Shown in pieces: positions 41,075 through 50,636 of a stretch of DNA of 64,000 bases (the first letter of the stretch is position 1; each line of letters opens with the position of its first letter). The notes under the pieces are model-generated. The model was not told where the DNA came from. It saw only the letters and a program-made list of their open reading frames with translations, and made no database searches. The stretch is from Brachybacterium sillae (GTDB taxonomy: Bacteria > Actinomycetota > Actinomycetes > Actinomycetales > Dermabacteraceae): positions 1,178,001 to 1,242,000 of the forward strand of contig NZ_JAFEUW010000001.1 in assembly GCF_025028335.1 (NCBI RefSeq), in the 5' to 3' direction. The position numbers and the translations under genes are program-made.

Positions 41075-41968
41075 ATGTCCGCTCGCCCGTCCCGCACCAC
41101 CACGGCTCTGATCGCCGGCGGAGTGGCCGCCGCGGGTGGGGCGCTCGCGGTGACCGGGGCGCTTCTCGCGTCGGCGCAGATCAACGGGCCGTGGCGCCCG
41201 AAGATGTTCTACACCTTCACCCCCTTCGAACTGCAGGTGCCGGCCGAGGATATCCGCTATCCGTCGGAGGACGGCGTGCGTCTGGCGGCCTGGTGGCTGC
41301 CCCAGCCGGGGGCGACCCACACCGTGATCTGCTCCCACGGTTTCCGCGGCAGCCGCGCGGACCTGCTCGGCATCGGCACCGGCCTGTGGCGGGCGGGGGC
41401 GAACGTGCTGCTGCACGACTTCCGCGGCAGCGGGGCCTCGACCGACGGACCCCGCTCCCTGGCCCACTACGAACAGGCCGACCTGCGGGCGGCGATCGGG
41501 TGGGTGCAGCAGCACGCCCCGGGCACCCGGATCGATCTGGTCGGGTACTCGATGGGCGCCGCGGTGAGTCTGCTGGTCGCCGCCCGGGACGAGCGCGTCG
41601 ATGCGGTGGTGGCCGACTCGTCCTTCGCCGACATGGCCGGGGTGATCCGGGCGGCCGCCGCCGGATACCACGTGCCCGGCGGGGTGGTGCCGCTGGTGGA
41701 CCTCGCCACCCGGTGGCGCTACGGCTACTCCTTCGCCCAGGTGCGGCCGGTGGACGTCATCGGGCAGGTCGCCCGCCGCATCCCGGTGCTGCTGTTCCAC
41801 TCCACGGCGGACACCGTGGTGCCCGTCGAGCACGGGCAGCGGCTCGCGGAGGCGGCGGGTCCGTCGGCGCGGTTGGTCCTCACCCCCGGTGCGGACCACT
41901 GCGGCTCCTACTTCGCCGACCGGCCCGGCTACATCGCGACGGTGGCGGAGTTCCTCCGGATCCGCTGA
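41075..41968 (+). CDS. Alpha/beta hydrolase, membrane-anchored or secreted
   Basis: This 297-residue serine hydrolase has an N-terminal hydrophobic segment (ALIAGGVAAAGGALAVTGALL), so it is probably exported or anchored. The fold shows ICSHGFRGSRAD (oxyanion region), the nucleophile elbow GYSMGA, the acid in HSTADTVVPVEH and the His in GADHCGSY. It resembles the BEM46/YqkD-like group. Substrate is not predictable. GGAGG precedes the ATG. It stands alone between the hairpin after the island and the monooxygenase pair. Confidence 0.87.
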   Translation: MSARPSRTTTALIAGGVAAAGGALAVTGALLASAQINGPWRPKMFYTFTPFELQVPAEDIRYPSEDGVRLAAWWLPQPGATHTVICSHGFRGSRADLLGIGTGLWRAGANVLLHDFRGSGASTDGPRSLAHYEQADLRAAIGWVQQHAPGTRIDLVGYSMGAAVSLLVAARDERVDAVVADSSFADMAGVIRAAAAGYHVPGGVVPLVDLATRWRYGYSFAQVRPVDVIGQVARRIPVLLFHSTADTVVPVEHGQRLAEAAGPSARLVLTPGADHCGSYFADRPGYIATVAEFLRIR

Positions 41969-41980
41969 GGCGGGCGGGCT

Positions 41981-42010
41981 TGCACACCGACCCAGGACTG
42001 GTTTAACCTT
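41981..42010 (+). promoter_or_regulatory. Possible promoter of the monooxygenase/FMN reductase pair
   Basis: TTGCAC is followed about 17 bases later by TTTAAC, in a locally AT-rich stretch that stands out in this GC-rich region, some 90 bases before the start codon. Confidence 0.4.
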
Positions 42011-42100
42011 CAAGTATTCCGCCGGTCGGCGCCGGCGGCCACCGCTCGGGAGACCCGCCCCAGTCCGTCGGGCCTCCCCCGACCCTCAGGACGAACCACC

Positions 42101-43279
42101 ATGCAGTTCGGCATCTTCTCCATCGCAGACATCACCCCGGACCCCACCACCGGTCGGGTCCCCACCGAGAACGAGCGCCTGCGCTCGATCGTGAAGCAGG
42201 CCCAGCTCGCCGAAGAGATGGGCCTGGACGTCTTCGCCCTCGGCGAGCACCACAACCCGCCGTTCGTGACGTCCTCCCCCACCACCACGCTGGCGTACAT
42301 CGGTGCCCGCACCGAACGCATCATCCTGTCCACCGCGACCACCCTGATCACCACCAACGACCCGGTGAAGATCGCCGAGGACTATGCGATGCTGCAGCAC
42401 CTCACCGGTGGCCGCGTCGACCTGGTGATGGGTCGCGGCAACACCGGCCCCGTCTACCCGTGGTTCGGCCAGGACATCCGCAAGGGCGTGGAGCTCGCCA
42501 TCGAGAACTACGACCTGCTGCGCCGGTTGTGGCGGGAGGACGTCGTCGACTGGCAGGGCCACTTCCGCACCCCGCTGCAGCAGTTCACCTCCACCCCGCG
42601 CCCCCTCGACGGGGTTCCGCCGTTCGTGTGGCACGGGTCGATCCGCTCCCCGCAGATCGCCGAGCAGGCCGCCTACTACGGTGACGGCTTCCTGCACAAC
42701 AACATCTTCTGGCCCATCCAGCACACCAAGCAGATGGTGCAGCTGTACCGCGAACGCTACGAGCACTACGGCCACGGCACCGCGGCCCAGGCGATCGTCG
42801 GCCTCGGCGGGCAGGCGTTCATGCGACCCAACAGCCAGGACGCCGTGCGCGAGTTCCGGCCCTACTTCGACCATGCCCCCGTCTACGGCGGCGGCCCCTC
42901 GCTCGAGGACTTCTCCCGCATGACCCCGCTCACCGTCGGCTCCCCGGAGCAGGTCGTCGAGCGGTACCTGACCTTCGCCGACGAGGTCGGCGACTACCAG
43001 CGGCAACTGTTCCTCATGGACCATGCCGGTCTGCCCGAGAAGACGGTCCTGGAGCAGATCGAACTGCTCGGCACCCAGGTGGTGCCGGCGCTGCGCAAGG
43101 AGCTCGACGCCCGCCGTCCGGCCGATGTCCCCGACGGCCCCACCCACGCCTCACTGGTGGCCGCGGCCGAGGCCGAGCGCGGCGCCTTCGACGACACGTA
43201 CCGCTTCGAGACCGGTGACAACTGGACCGGTCTGCGGGCCGAGGACCACCCCGAGCAGCAGCAGGCGGGCCGTCGATGA
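42101..43279 (+). CDS. LLM class flavin-dependent oxidoreductase (CE1758-like)
   Basis: This 392-residue luciferase-like monooxygenase begins MQFGIFSIADITPDPTTGR and has FALGEHHNPPFVTSSPTTTLAYIGA, DYAMLQHLTGGRVDLVMGRGN and GSPEQVVERYLTFADEVG, all typical of the family. It should use reduced FMN and oxygen on an unknown organic substrate. Its stop overlaps the start of the FMN reductase gene (ATGA at 43276-43279), which would supply the reduced flavin. AGGA lies upstream of the ATG. Confidence 0.9.
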   Translation: MQFGIFSIADITPDPTTGRVPTENERLRSIVKQAQLAEEMGLDVFALGEHHNPPFVTSSPTTTLAYIGARTERIILSTATTLITTNDPVKIAEDYAMLQHLTGGRVDLVMGRGNTGPVYPWFGQDIRKGVELAIENYDLLRRLWREDVVDWQGHFRTPLQQFTSTPRPLDGVPPFVWHGSIRSPQIAEQAAYYGDGFLHNNIFWPIQHTKQMVQLYRERYEHYGHGTAAQAIVGLGGQAFMRPNSQDAVREFRPYFDHAPVYGGGPSLEDFSRMTPLTVGSPEQVVERYLTFADEVGDYQRQLFLMDHAGLPEKTVLEQIELLGTQVVPALRKELDARRPADVPDGPTHASLVAAAEAERGAFDDTYRFETGDNWTGLRAEDHPEQQQAGRR

Positions 43280-43989
43280 GCGCGCGCCGAATCGTCGTCC
43301 TCACCGCAGGGCTCTCCACCCCCAGCACCACCCGCATGCTCGGCGACCAGCTCGCCCGCGCCGCCCGGGACGCCCTCGGGGCCCGCGGGGACCAGGTGCA
43401 GATCCACACCGTCGAGCTGCGGGAGATGGCCCACGAGCTCACCGACGCCCTGCTCACCCGCGTCCCCGGGGAGAACCTCGCGGCGGTGATCGAGCAGATC
43501 CGCGCCGCGGACGCCGTCATCGCGGTCTCCCCCATCTTCAACACCGGCGCGAGCGCCCTGTTCAAGATGTTCTTCGACGCGGTGGATGTGGAGCTGTGGC
43601 AGGGGCGCACCGTGCTGCTCGGCGCCACCGCCGGCAGCGCCCGGCACTCCCTCGCCCTGGAATACGCGCTGCGGCCGATGTTCGTGTACCTCAAGGCCCA
43701 GGTGGTCCCCACCGCCGTCTTCGCCGCCAGCGAGGACTTCGGCGGTATCGGCGAGGAGAGCCGCTCCCTCGCCGATCGTGCCCGCTGCGCCGGGGAGGAG
43801 CTCGCCGAGCTCGTCGTCGGGCGCACCGTCTCATCGACCACCGGTTCCGCGGACGCGCGGCGGGAGGACGGCGACGGGAACGACAGTCATGGGGAGGACA
43901 CTGCGGCGGAACGCAGCGCCCGCGGCCGTGGCCTCGATGCGGAGTTCTCCGACTTCACCCCCATGGATCAGCTGCTCGGCCGCGGCTGA
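43276..43989 (+). CDS. FMN reductase (CE1759-like)
   Basis: This 237-residue NAD(P)H-dependent flavin reductase has a flavodoxin-like fold: VVLTAGLSTPSTTRMLGDQL, AVIAVSPIFNTGASALFKMFFDAVD and GATAGSARHSLALEYALRPMF. The C-terminal 45 residues are charged and low complexity, apart from the end LDAEFSDFTPMDQLLGRG, typical of this group. It overlaps the monooxygenase by four bases and forms a two-component system with it. A strong hairpin follows. Confidence 0.9.
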   Translation: MSARRIVVLTAGLSTPSTTRMLGDQLARAARDALGARGDQVQIHTVELREMAHELTDALLTRVPGENLAAVIEQIRAADAVIAVSPIFNTGASALFKMFFDAVDVELWQGRTVLLGATAGSARHSLALEYALRPMFVYLKAQVVPTAVFAASEDFGGIGEESRSLADRARCAGEELAELVVGRTVSSTTGSADARREDGDGNDSHGEDTAAERSARGRGLDAEFSDFTPMDQLLGRG

Positions 43990-43999
43990 CATCAATGCC

Positions 44000-44032
44000 G
44001 GGCGCACCTCCACCTCCGGTGGGGGTGCGCCC
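44000..44032 (+). terminator. Terminator after the FMN reductase gene
   Basis: gggcgcacctccacc and ggtgggggtgcgccc pair over 15 bp with one G-U around a three-base loop, starting 11 bases after the stop. Confidence 0.8.
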
Positions 44033-44116
44033 CCGTCCCCGGTATGACGGGCCCCTCCCGCCGGTGTCCCGCCGGGGGATCCGCTCGCGGGCCCGCCCGA
44101 CGCACAGTGGCCCCAT

Positions 44117-45228
44117 GGACACCACCGCACCGGCCTGTCCGACAGACGCCTCACCCGCCTGCGTCGTGACCGCATCGGCTTCGTGTTCCAGGCGTTCAAC
44201 CTCGTGCCCGCCCTCACGACAGAGCAGAACATGGTGCTGCCATCGACCTCGCCGGTGGGCGCGTGGATCGCGACTGGATGGACGAGGTGGTGCGAGTGCT
44301 CGGTCTCTCGGACCGCCTCACGCATCGGCCCCATGAGCTCTCCGGAGGCCGGCAGCAGCGGGTGGCGGTCGCCCGGGCGCTGCTGACACGGCCCAATGTG
44401 GTGTTCGGCGACGAGCCCACCGGCAACCTCGACACCACCACCTCCGCGGAGGTGCTGGACCTGCTGCGGCGGTCCTCCCGCGAGATGGGCCAGACGATCA
44501 TCATGGTCACCCACGACCCGTCAGCCGCCTCCTATGCCGACCGAGTAGTGATGCTCGCCGACGGGCTGCCCGCCGGGGAGATGGTGCGCCCCAGCAGCGA
44601 AGAGGTCGCCGCGGAACTGGGCCGCCTCCACGCGGTCACCATCGGCACCGCATTCCTCGCCGCGTCGTTCCTGGTGGGGTCCACATCCCGCGCCGCCCTT
44701 CGGGACATGCTCGGGGCGGGCATGTCCCGTGCCGACCTGGTGGTCCAGGCCGCCGCCGAGCAGGGAACCGTGGACTCCGGCGGCGCTCCCGCCCGCGCGC
44801 TCTACACCTCGGTGATCAACGCGATCCTGCTGGTCGTTGTGGCACTGCTGGCGGTGTCGGTGATGATCGCCCTGATCGGGGTGGCGAACACCCGCAGCGT
44901 GTCCGTCATCGAACGGACCAGGGAGAACTCCCTGCTGCGAGCGCTGGGTCTGACCACCGGCGGACTGCGCACCATGATCGCGCTCGAGGCGATCCTCATC
45001 AGCACCGTCGCCGCGGCCCTCGGCTGTGCCCTGGGGGTGTTCTACGGGTGGGCCGGGTCGCAGCTGCTGCTCTCCGAGGTCATCGCCGGGACCGCCTCCG
45101 TGGTGGTGCCATGGTTTCCGATCCTCGAGGTGCTCGCGGTCGCGGCCATCGCCGGGCTTCTGGCCTCGCTGGCCCCGACCCGGCGCGCCACCCGGCTCTC
45201 ACCGGTCGAGGGACTGAGCACGACGTGA
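44117..45228 (+). pseudogene. Decayed MacB-type ABC transporter (ATPase fused to FtsX-like permease remnants)
   Basis: The DNA begins in the middle of a LolD/MacB-type ATPase ([20 protein letters not shown]) without Walker A. A one-base deletion near 44240 shifts the frame between NMVLP and [14 protein letters not shown]. The ATPase then continues with [24 protein letters not shown] and MVTHDPSAASYADRV. It fuses in frame to the first helix (HAVTIGTAFLAASFLVGSTS) and then the C-terminal helices of an FtsX permease, with the middle of the permease missing. A 321-codon frame (44263-45228) remains open. Transport function is very unlikely. Confidence 0.8.
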
Positions 45229-45265
45229 CGCAGCCATGAGCCCGCCGCAGGGCTCACGAGCCGAG

Positions 45266-45300
45266 GCCGGTGGCCCGGGGGACGGCCCCGGGCCACCGGC
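45266..45300 (+). terminator. Hairpin terminator after the ABC remnant
   Basis: gccggtggcccgggg and its exact complement form a 15-bp stem around gacgg, about 40 bases past the last stop. Confidence 0.78.
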
Positions 45301-45383
45301 CGTTCACCTGCACCCCGTACCGTCCCCGCCGACACCGTGGACCGACACGACGGCCGGGGCGAGCGATAAGGGGTGGAGTGGTC

Positions 45384-46016
45384 ATGGACATCACCGAGCT
45401 CTCCATGGACATCATCCGCACCCTCGGCGGCCCCGGCATCGCCCTGCTGCTGGCCGCCGAAGCACTGTTCCCGCCGATCCCCGGGGAGGTGCTGCTGCCG
45501 TTCGTCGGAGTCACCGCCGCTGCGGAGGGTCGCGGTGTGCTCGCCCCGATCCTGTGGACCACCACTGGGTCGGTCCTCGGCGGCCTCGGGGTGTACGGCA
45601 TCGGGCGCGGCCTCGGCCTACGCCGGGCACGCGGCCTGGCGGACGGCGTACCGCTGCTGGATCCCGCCGACGTCGACACCGCCGTGCGGTTCTTCGATCG
45701 TCATGGCACGGCCGCGGTGATCACCGCCCGGTTCGTGCCGGTGGTGCGCACCTTCATCTCCGTGCCCGCCGGGATCGAACGCATGCCCGTGGCACTGTTC
45801 GCCCTGGCCACCGGGATCGGCTCCGGCATCTGGAACGGCGTCTTCGTGACGGTCGGGTACCTGTTCGGCACCGCCGGGGGTGACGCCCTGCAGCGGTTCG
45901 TCCAGATCTATTCCACGGTGCTGGCGGTGATCGCGGCCGTGGCGATCGCCGGGTTCGTGCGACGGCGCCTACGGGACCGCCGCCAGCAGGTGGGGCGCTC
46001 TACCCTGGAGCCGTGA
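45384..46016 (+). CDS. DedA family membrane protein
   Basis: This 210-residue protein has four or five hydrophobic segments and the DedA motif EALFPPIPGEVLLPFVG followed by the conserved FVPVVRTFISVPAGIERMP. DedA proteins are linked to lipid flipping and envelope homeostasis. I chose the ATG at 45384 (MDITELS) with GGAG about 7 bases upstream; the upstream open frame is Arg/Pro-rich and overlaps a terminator. Its stop overlaps the sirtuin start (GTGA). Confidence 0.88.
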   Translation: MDITELSMDIIRTLGGPGIALLLAAEALFPPIPGEVLLPFVGVTAAAEGRGVLAPILWTTTGSVLGGLGVYGIGRGLGLRRARGLADGVPLLDPADVDTAVRFFDRHGTAAVITARFVPVVRTFISVPAGIERMPVALFALATGIGSGIWNGVFVTVGYLFGTAGGDALQRFVQIYSTVLAVIAAVAIAGFVRRRLRDRRQQVGRSTLEP

Positions 46017-47008
46017 CGAGCTCGTCCTCCCCCGCGCACCCCGCGGCGGACGTCGGCCGATGGTTCTCCACCGCCACCTCCCCCGCCCCCGGCACCCGCG
46101 GACTGCCGCGCATGCCCCGTTGGGACCCGATCCCCTCGGACCAGTACGGCCACGTGAGCCCCCGGGCCGAGCGCCTCGCCGCCCTGCGACTGCTGCAGGG
46201 TCGGCCAGTCGCGGTGCTGACAGGGGCGGGCATCTCCACCGGGTCCGGGCTGCCCGACTACCGCGGCCGTGACAGCGTGCCCCGCTCCCCCATGACCTTC
46301 CAGGAGTTCACCGGCTCTGACCTGGCGCGACGCCGATACTGGGCACGCTCCACCGTCGGCTGGGAGCACTTCGGGCGGGCCCGCCCCAACGCCGCCCACC
46401 GGGCCCTCTCCACTCTGCAGACCCTCACCCCGATCACGGCGGTTATCACCCAGAACGTGGATGGTCTGCACGAGCGGGCCGGGTCGCATCCCGTGATCGA
46501 CCTTCACGGCCGCCTCGACACCGTCCGCTGCCTCGACTGCGGGGCCCTCAGTTCCCGCGCCGCCCTGCACGACCGGCTGTTGCGGATGAACCCCGAGGTG
46601 GCGCGGCGGCTGCCGCACCTGGCGGCCGACGCGGCCCAGGCTCCTGACGGCGATGCCGAGGTCGACCGCACCGCGTCCTTCCGGTACCCCGAATGCCCGC
46701 TGTGCGGTGGGGTGGTGAAACCGGACGTGGTGTTCTTCGGGGAATCCGCGCACCGCGAGGTCGTGGCGCGGGCCGCACAGGCGGTCGCGTCGGCGGACGC
46801 GCTGCTGGTGTTGGGATCCAGCCTGAGCGTGCAATCGGGGCTGCGGTTCGTGCGGCAGGCGTCCCGGGCCGCGATGCCCGTGGTGATCGTCAACGACGGA
46901 CCCACGCGGGGGGACGCCCTGGCGACCGCCCGGATCCACGGCCGCCTCGAGGACGTCCTCGCGGAATGGGTCGATGAGCTGCGGCTCAGCGCCCCGCCGG
47001 GACCCTGA
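46013..47008 (+). CDS. Sir2 family NAD-dependent protein deacetylase
   Basis: This 331-residue sirtuin has the NAD-binding GAGISTGSGLPDYRG, the catalytic TQNVDGLHERAG and IDLHGRL, a four-Cys zinc site (CLDC then CPLC) and VLGSSLSVQSG. About 55 extra N-terminal residues precede the core. It removes acyl groups from lysines using NAD; a lipoamidase- or ADP-ribosyl-type activity cannot be excluded. The GTG start overlaps the DedA stop, and its 3' end overlaps the convergent DUF4184 gene by 23 bases. Confidence 0.9.
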   Translation: MTSSSSPAHPAADVGRWFSTATSPAPGTRGLPRMPRWDPIPSDQYGHVSPRAERLAALRLLQGRPVAVLTGAGISTGSGLPDYRGRDSVPRSPMTFQEFTGSDLARRRYWARSTVGWEHFGRARPNAAHRALSTLQTLTPITAVITQNVDGLHERAGSHPVIDLHGRLDTVRCLDCGALSSRAALHDRLLRMNPEVARRLPHLAADAAQAPDGDAEVDRTASFRYPECPLCGGVVKPDVVFFGESAHREVVARAAQAVASADALLVLGSSLSVQSGLRFVRQASRAAMPVVIVNDGPTRGDALATARIHGRLEDVLAEWVDELRLSAPPGP

Positions 47009-47840
47009 CGAGGTCATCGGGGCGAGACGCCCGAGCGCGGTCGGCGGGAATGTCGGGCCGCAGCAGGTGCCACACCAGCGCGGCCGCGCACAGTGCCAGG
47101 CCCAGCAGCAGCGGCACGCGGGTCACGGTGGTGAACACCGCCGACGTGAGTGGGCCGGTGAGCACGGCCGAGGTGGAGGACGTCAGTCCCGCCGCCAGCC
47201 CACCGAGCAGCGCCGCCCGCACCAGCCAGCGGGCGGGGACCTGGCCGGAGTGCCGCACGGGGCGCGGGTCGGAGGTGTCGGCGCCACGCAGCCACGCCGT
47301 GTGCAGGGCCCGCAGGATCAGCAGCGCCACCCCCATCGAACCCAGCAGTGACAGGCCGTACTGCAGCCAACTCGTTCCCGGCAATCCCGCATGCACCTCC
47401 CGGAACCATGCGACGTTCCGCCACGCCCAGCCACCCTCATGGGTGAACTGATCGAGGCCCACATGCGTCGCCGCCCCCATCCACAGCGCGACCACGGCGC
47501 GCAGCACCCCGGCGGGGGTGGTGGGCGTCGGCGTCGGAGAGATCACCAGTCCGTCGCGGAGGCGTCGGGGCAGGGCGTCGGCGAGGGGCCACCGCACCAG
47601 CAGCCACAGCGCCCACAGCACCGCGCCGGTCCCCAGGCACGCGATGAGGATCCCGGGGATCGTGTGCGTGTGCTCATAGGTGAGCCCCAGCGCCGTCAGA
47701 GACGCCGTGGTACGCGGGCCCGCGCTGCCGAGGAACAGCGGCACATCCGGGGTCATCGCCCCGATCGCGAGACCCGCGACAGGCAGACCCAGGCGCCGCA
47801 GCGGCACCGCGAACAGTGGATGGGCGAGCGTGTAGGGCAT
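46986..47840 (-). CDS. DUF4184 family membrane protein
   Basis: This 284-residue protein has the DUF4184 start MPYTLAHPLFAVPLRRLG and then IGAMTPDVPLFL, followed by five to six hydrophobic helices and the conserved ATHVGLDQFTHEGGW. The His and Asp residues in AHP, PD and THxxxD resemble the pattern of membrane metal-dependent hydrolases, but no activity is established. It converges on the sirtuin gene, sharing 23 bases at the 3' ends. Confidence 0.85.
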   Translation of the reverse strand: MPYTLAHPLFAVPLRRLGLPVAGLAIGAMTPDVPLFLGSAGPRTTASLTALGLTYEHTHTIPGILIACLGTGAVLWALWLLVRWPLADALPRRLRDGLVISPTPTPTTPAGVLRAVVALWMGAATHVGLDQFTHEGGWAWRNVAWFREVHAGLPGTSWLQYGLSLLGSMGVALLILRALHTAWLRGADTSDPRPVRHSGQVPARWLVRAALLGGLAAGLTSSTSAVLTGPLTSAVFTTVTRVPLLLGLALCAAALVWHLLRPDIPADRARASRPDDLVRVPAGR

Positions 47841-48005
47841 GGCGGCAGTCCACCACGAGCGGCCGACACCCGGCAGCGGGGCCCGGCGGTGTTCACAGGA
47901 CCCGACCGGAACAGCACCCGAATCCCCGCCGCATGCGCAGAGCCCTCACATCTCCGCCACGTGGCGGGCCCGCAGCGGCCGATGGCCGGGGCACCGCTCA
48001 CGCGG

Positions 48006-48863
48006 TCACATGTCGGCGTACCGCGCACGGAAGACGCAGTAGACCCCGAAGAGGATCAGCCCCGCCCCGGTGAGCACCAGCAGGATCGTCCCCACCGGCA
48101 TTCCGGCCAGGGCCTTCAGGGCGCCGTCCAGCCCGGTCGCCTGCTCCGGGTTCGCCCGCAGCGCCGCCCAGCCGAAGAGGATCCCCACCGACGCCAGCGC
48201 GAGCCCCTTCGCGACATACCCGACCACCCCGGTCACGACGACCGCCGGCCCCACCGCGGGATGGTGCGAGCCGCGCTCGAGGTCGTCCACGAATCGCCTG
48301 GTCGCACCCTTCACCACGTGGTACCCGCCGATCGCGAGGACCACCAACCCCAGCAGCGCCACCAGCATCCGTCCCAGCGGCATGCCCATCAGGGTGGAGG
48401 TGACACTGGCGGACTGCTCTCCGGAGTCCGAGCTCCCTCCCGCGGCGAACCGCAGCGCCGTCGCCGCCAGCACCCCGTACGTGACGGCCTTGCCCAGGGA
48501 CTTGACCGCGTGCACCGCGCGGTCGGAGGTCTCACGCTCCCGCCGCGCCCCGAACCAGGCGTCCAGCCCCAGCCACAGCGCCAGCGCGATCATCACCAGA
48601 CCACCGACCCACAGCAGCACCCCGCCGAGCGGCAGCTGCGCGAAACTGCGCAGCGCCCCACCCTGGTCGGCGTCACCCCCGGCACCGAAGGCGATCCGCA
48701 GGGCGATCCACCCGATCATGGCGTGCACCAGACCGCTCATCACGAAACCCAGCCGGGCCACCCGCTCCACCCACGGGTTCTCGGCGACGTCCTGGGCCAC
48801 ATCCTCCACGGACTGTGCGACGTCCCGCCCGGTGGCGCCCTTCTGCGGCGAAGTCCCCGTCAC
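48006..48863 (-). CDS. DUF1206 domain-containing membrane protein
   Basis: This 285-residue protein shows the threefold DUF1206 repeat, each unit with two helices: VERVARLGFVMSGLVHAMIG, AVKSLGKAVTYGVLAATALRF and VGYVAKGLALASVGILFG. The family is common in actinobacteria and has no proven function. It starts at GTG 48863 with AGGAGCAGGG upstream. It is divergent from the APC permease gene, with about 140 bases between starts that must hold both promoters. Confidence 0.87.
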   Translation of the reverse strand: MTGTSPQKGATGRDVAQSVEDVAQDVAENPWVERVARLGFVMSGLVHAMIGWIALRIAFGAGGDADQGGALRSFAQLPLGGVLLWVGGLVMIALALWLGLDAWFGARRERETSDRAVHAVKSLGKAVTYGVLAATALRFAAGGSSDSGEQSASVTSTLMGMPLGRMLVALLGLVVLAIGGYHVVKGATRRFVDDLERGSHHPAVGPAVVVTGVVGYVAKGLALASVGILFGWAALRANPEQATGLDGALKALAGMPVGTILLVLTGAGLILFGVYCVFRARYADM

Positions 48864-49003
48864 GTTCCCTGCTCCTCACCGCGCCCGTCGGGAGCGCCCC
48901 GCTGCCGCCCCGGGGCGACGCGCCCGGGCGGGTTCAGGGTAGGGCACCGGGAGAGGGTGCGCGCGGCACAATGGCCGCACCCCGACCCGACCAGGAGGCT
49001 CCC

Positions 49004-50503
49004 GTGGCCCGACTCAAACAGACCCTCGGCCTACCTTCGCTGATCGCACTGGGTGTGGCCGGTGTGGTCGGATCCAGCTGGATCTACACCTCGTCCCGTT
49101 TCTTCGCCGACCTCGGTGCCGGCGGCATGATCCTCGGTCTGCTCCTCGGCGCCTCCCTCGCCGCCTGCGTGGCCCTCGCCTACGGGGAGCTCACCAGTGC
49201 GGTGCCGCGCGCCGGCGGTGAGGTGGTGTGGGGATACACCGCCCTCGGCCGCCCCGCGGGCTTCGCCACCGGGTGGTTCCACATCGGCGCCTACCTGTCG
49301 TCCCTCGCGTTCTATGTGACGGCCTTCGGGACCCTGCTGGGCCGGTACGTGCCCGGTTTCGATGCGCTGCCGCTGTGGAGCGTGAACGGGGAGGCGGTGA
49401 CCGCGCCGGTGCTGGCCGTCGGACTGCTCCTGACGCTGATCGTGTTCGGCCTCAACTGGTTCGGGGTCTCACTCGGGGCGCAGGTGCAGGTGGTGCTGTT
49501 CGCGATCATGATCCTCATCGGTCTGGCGCTGGTGGTGACAGCGCTCATCGCAGGGTCACCCGCGAACCTGTGGCCGATGTGGGCACCCGAGCAGGAACCG
49601 GTGTCCTCGACCCTCCGGATGGTGGTGCCGGGTATCACCTACGTGGTCGGGTTCTCCCTGGTGGCGGTGCTGGCGGAGGAGTCGTCGCTGCCGCCGCACC
49701 GTGTCGGCCGGGCCGTGGTGCTCACCGTGGCGTGCGCCGCCGCCTTCTACACCGCCGTGCTGCTGGCCACCGCCTACGTGGTGCCGTGGGAGACCCTCGC
49801 CGACCCGGAGCGGCAGGGCACCATCGACGCGTTCACCGACGCCGGGTTCCCGCTGCTGGGCCTGGGGGCGTTCCTGATCGGCGTGCTGGGCCTGGTCACG
49901 AGCTTCCTGGGGCTGTTCGTGGCCGCCAGCCGGGTGGTGCTGGCGCTGAGCCGCTCCCGTCTGCTGCCCCACGGGCTGTCCGTGGTCGATGAACGGTCCG
50001 GGGTGCCGCGGCGGGCACTGCTGTTCGTCCTGGTCGCCACGATCCTGCCGGGCCTGCTGGGGCCGGGGGCGATCATCTGGTTCCTGGATGCGGGCGGGGT
50101 GTTCCTCGGCATCGTGTGGCTGCTGGTGGTGATCGCCAAGTACCGCATGCCGCGCGTGTACCCGGGCCTGCACTACGGCTACCGCGCTCGTCCGGCGTTC
50201 CTCCCGGCGATCGGGGCGATCGGGGCGGTGCTGGTGATCCTGTTCGCGCTGCTGCCCGGCACGGGTCTGTCACTGGTGTGGCCGGCGGAGCATCTCATGC
50301 TGGTGGGCTGGGCGCTGCTCGGCGTGGTGCTGTATCTGGTGACGCCGGCCCCGCGGGATGCGGAGGCGGCGTTCGACGACATGCTCGGGCCGCTGGCGCC
50401 GACGCTGCGGGAGGCGCGGCGGGGTGGGGCGCATGGCGCTGGGCGTCGTGCGCACCAGGCTGCTGATCGGGCGGTTGATCGGGCCGCTGATCCGGGCCGC
50501 TGA
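49004..50503 (+). CDS. APC family amino acid permease
   Basis: This 499-residue, roughly twelve-helix transporter carries APC superfamily features: LPSLIALGVAGVVGSSWIYT in helix 1 (G-x-G-type unwound region), AYGELTSAVPRAGGEVVWGYTALG and VGFSLVAVLAEESSLPPHRVGRAV. The GTG at 49004 follows AGGAGG by 5-6 bases, which decides the start. The C-terminal 60 residues are hydrophilic. Substrate is likely an amino acid or amine; the sequence does not say which. Confidence 0.88.
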   Translation: MARLKQTLGLPSLIALGVAGVVGSSWIYTSSRFFADLGAGGMILGLLLGASLAACVALAYGELTSAVPRAGGEVVWGYTALGRPAGFATGWFHIGAYLSSLAFYVTAFGTLLGRYVPGFDALPLWSVNGEAVTAPVLAVGLLLTLIVFGLNWFGVSLGAQVQVVLFAIMILIGLALVVTALIAGSPANLWPMWAPEQEPVSSTLRMVVPGITYVVGFSLVAVLAEESSLPPHRVGRAVVLTVACAAAFYTAVLLATAYVVPWETLADPERQGTIDAFTDAGFPLLGLGAFLIGVLGLVTSFLGLFVAASRVVLALSRSRLLPHGLSVVDERSGVPRRALLFVLVATILPGLLGPGAIIWFLDAGGVFLGIVWLLVVIAKYRMPRVYPGLHYGYRARPAFLPAIGAIGAVLVILFALLPGTGLSLVWPAEHLMLVGWALLGVVLYLVTPAPRDAEAAFDDMLGPLAPTLREARRGGAHGAGRRAHQAADRAVDRAADPGR

Positions 50504-50636
50504 TCCGGGTCGCGGTTTCCTCCCCAGGGGCGGATCATCCCCAGTCGGAACAGTGAAGCGGGCGGGTTGCCCCGCGGGGCTCCTAACCTCCTGCTGACCC
50601 GGACGGACCGGGGCGTGAGGCGAGGAGGTGCCGGCG

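Noticed and set aside
39404-42013. An 869-codon minus-strand open frame across the glycosidase fragment and hydrolase
   Set aside because: Low-complexity antisense translation; the plus strand encodes recognisable domains throughout.
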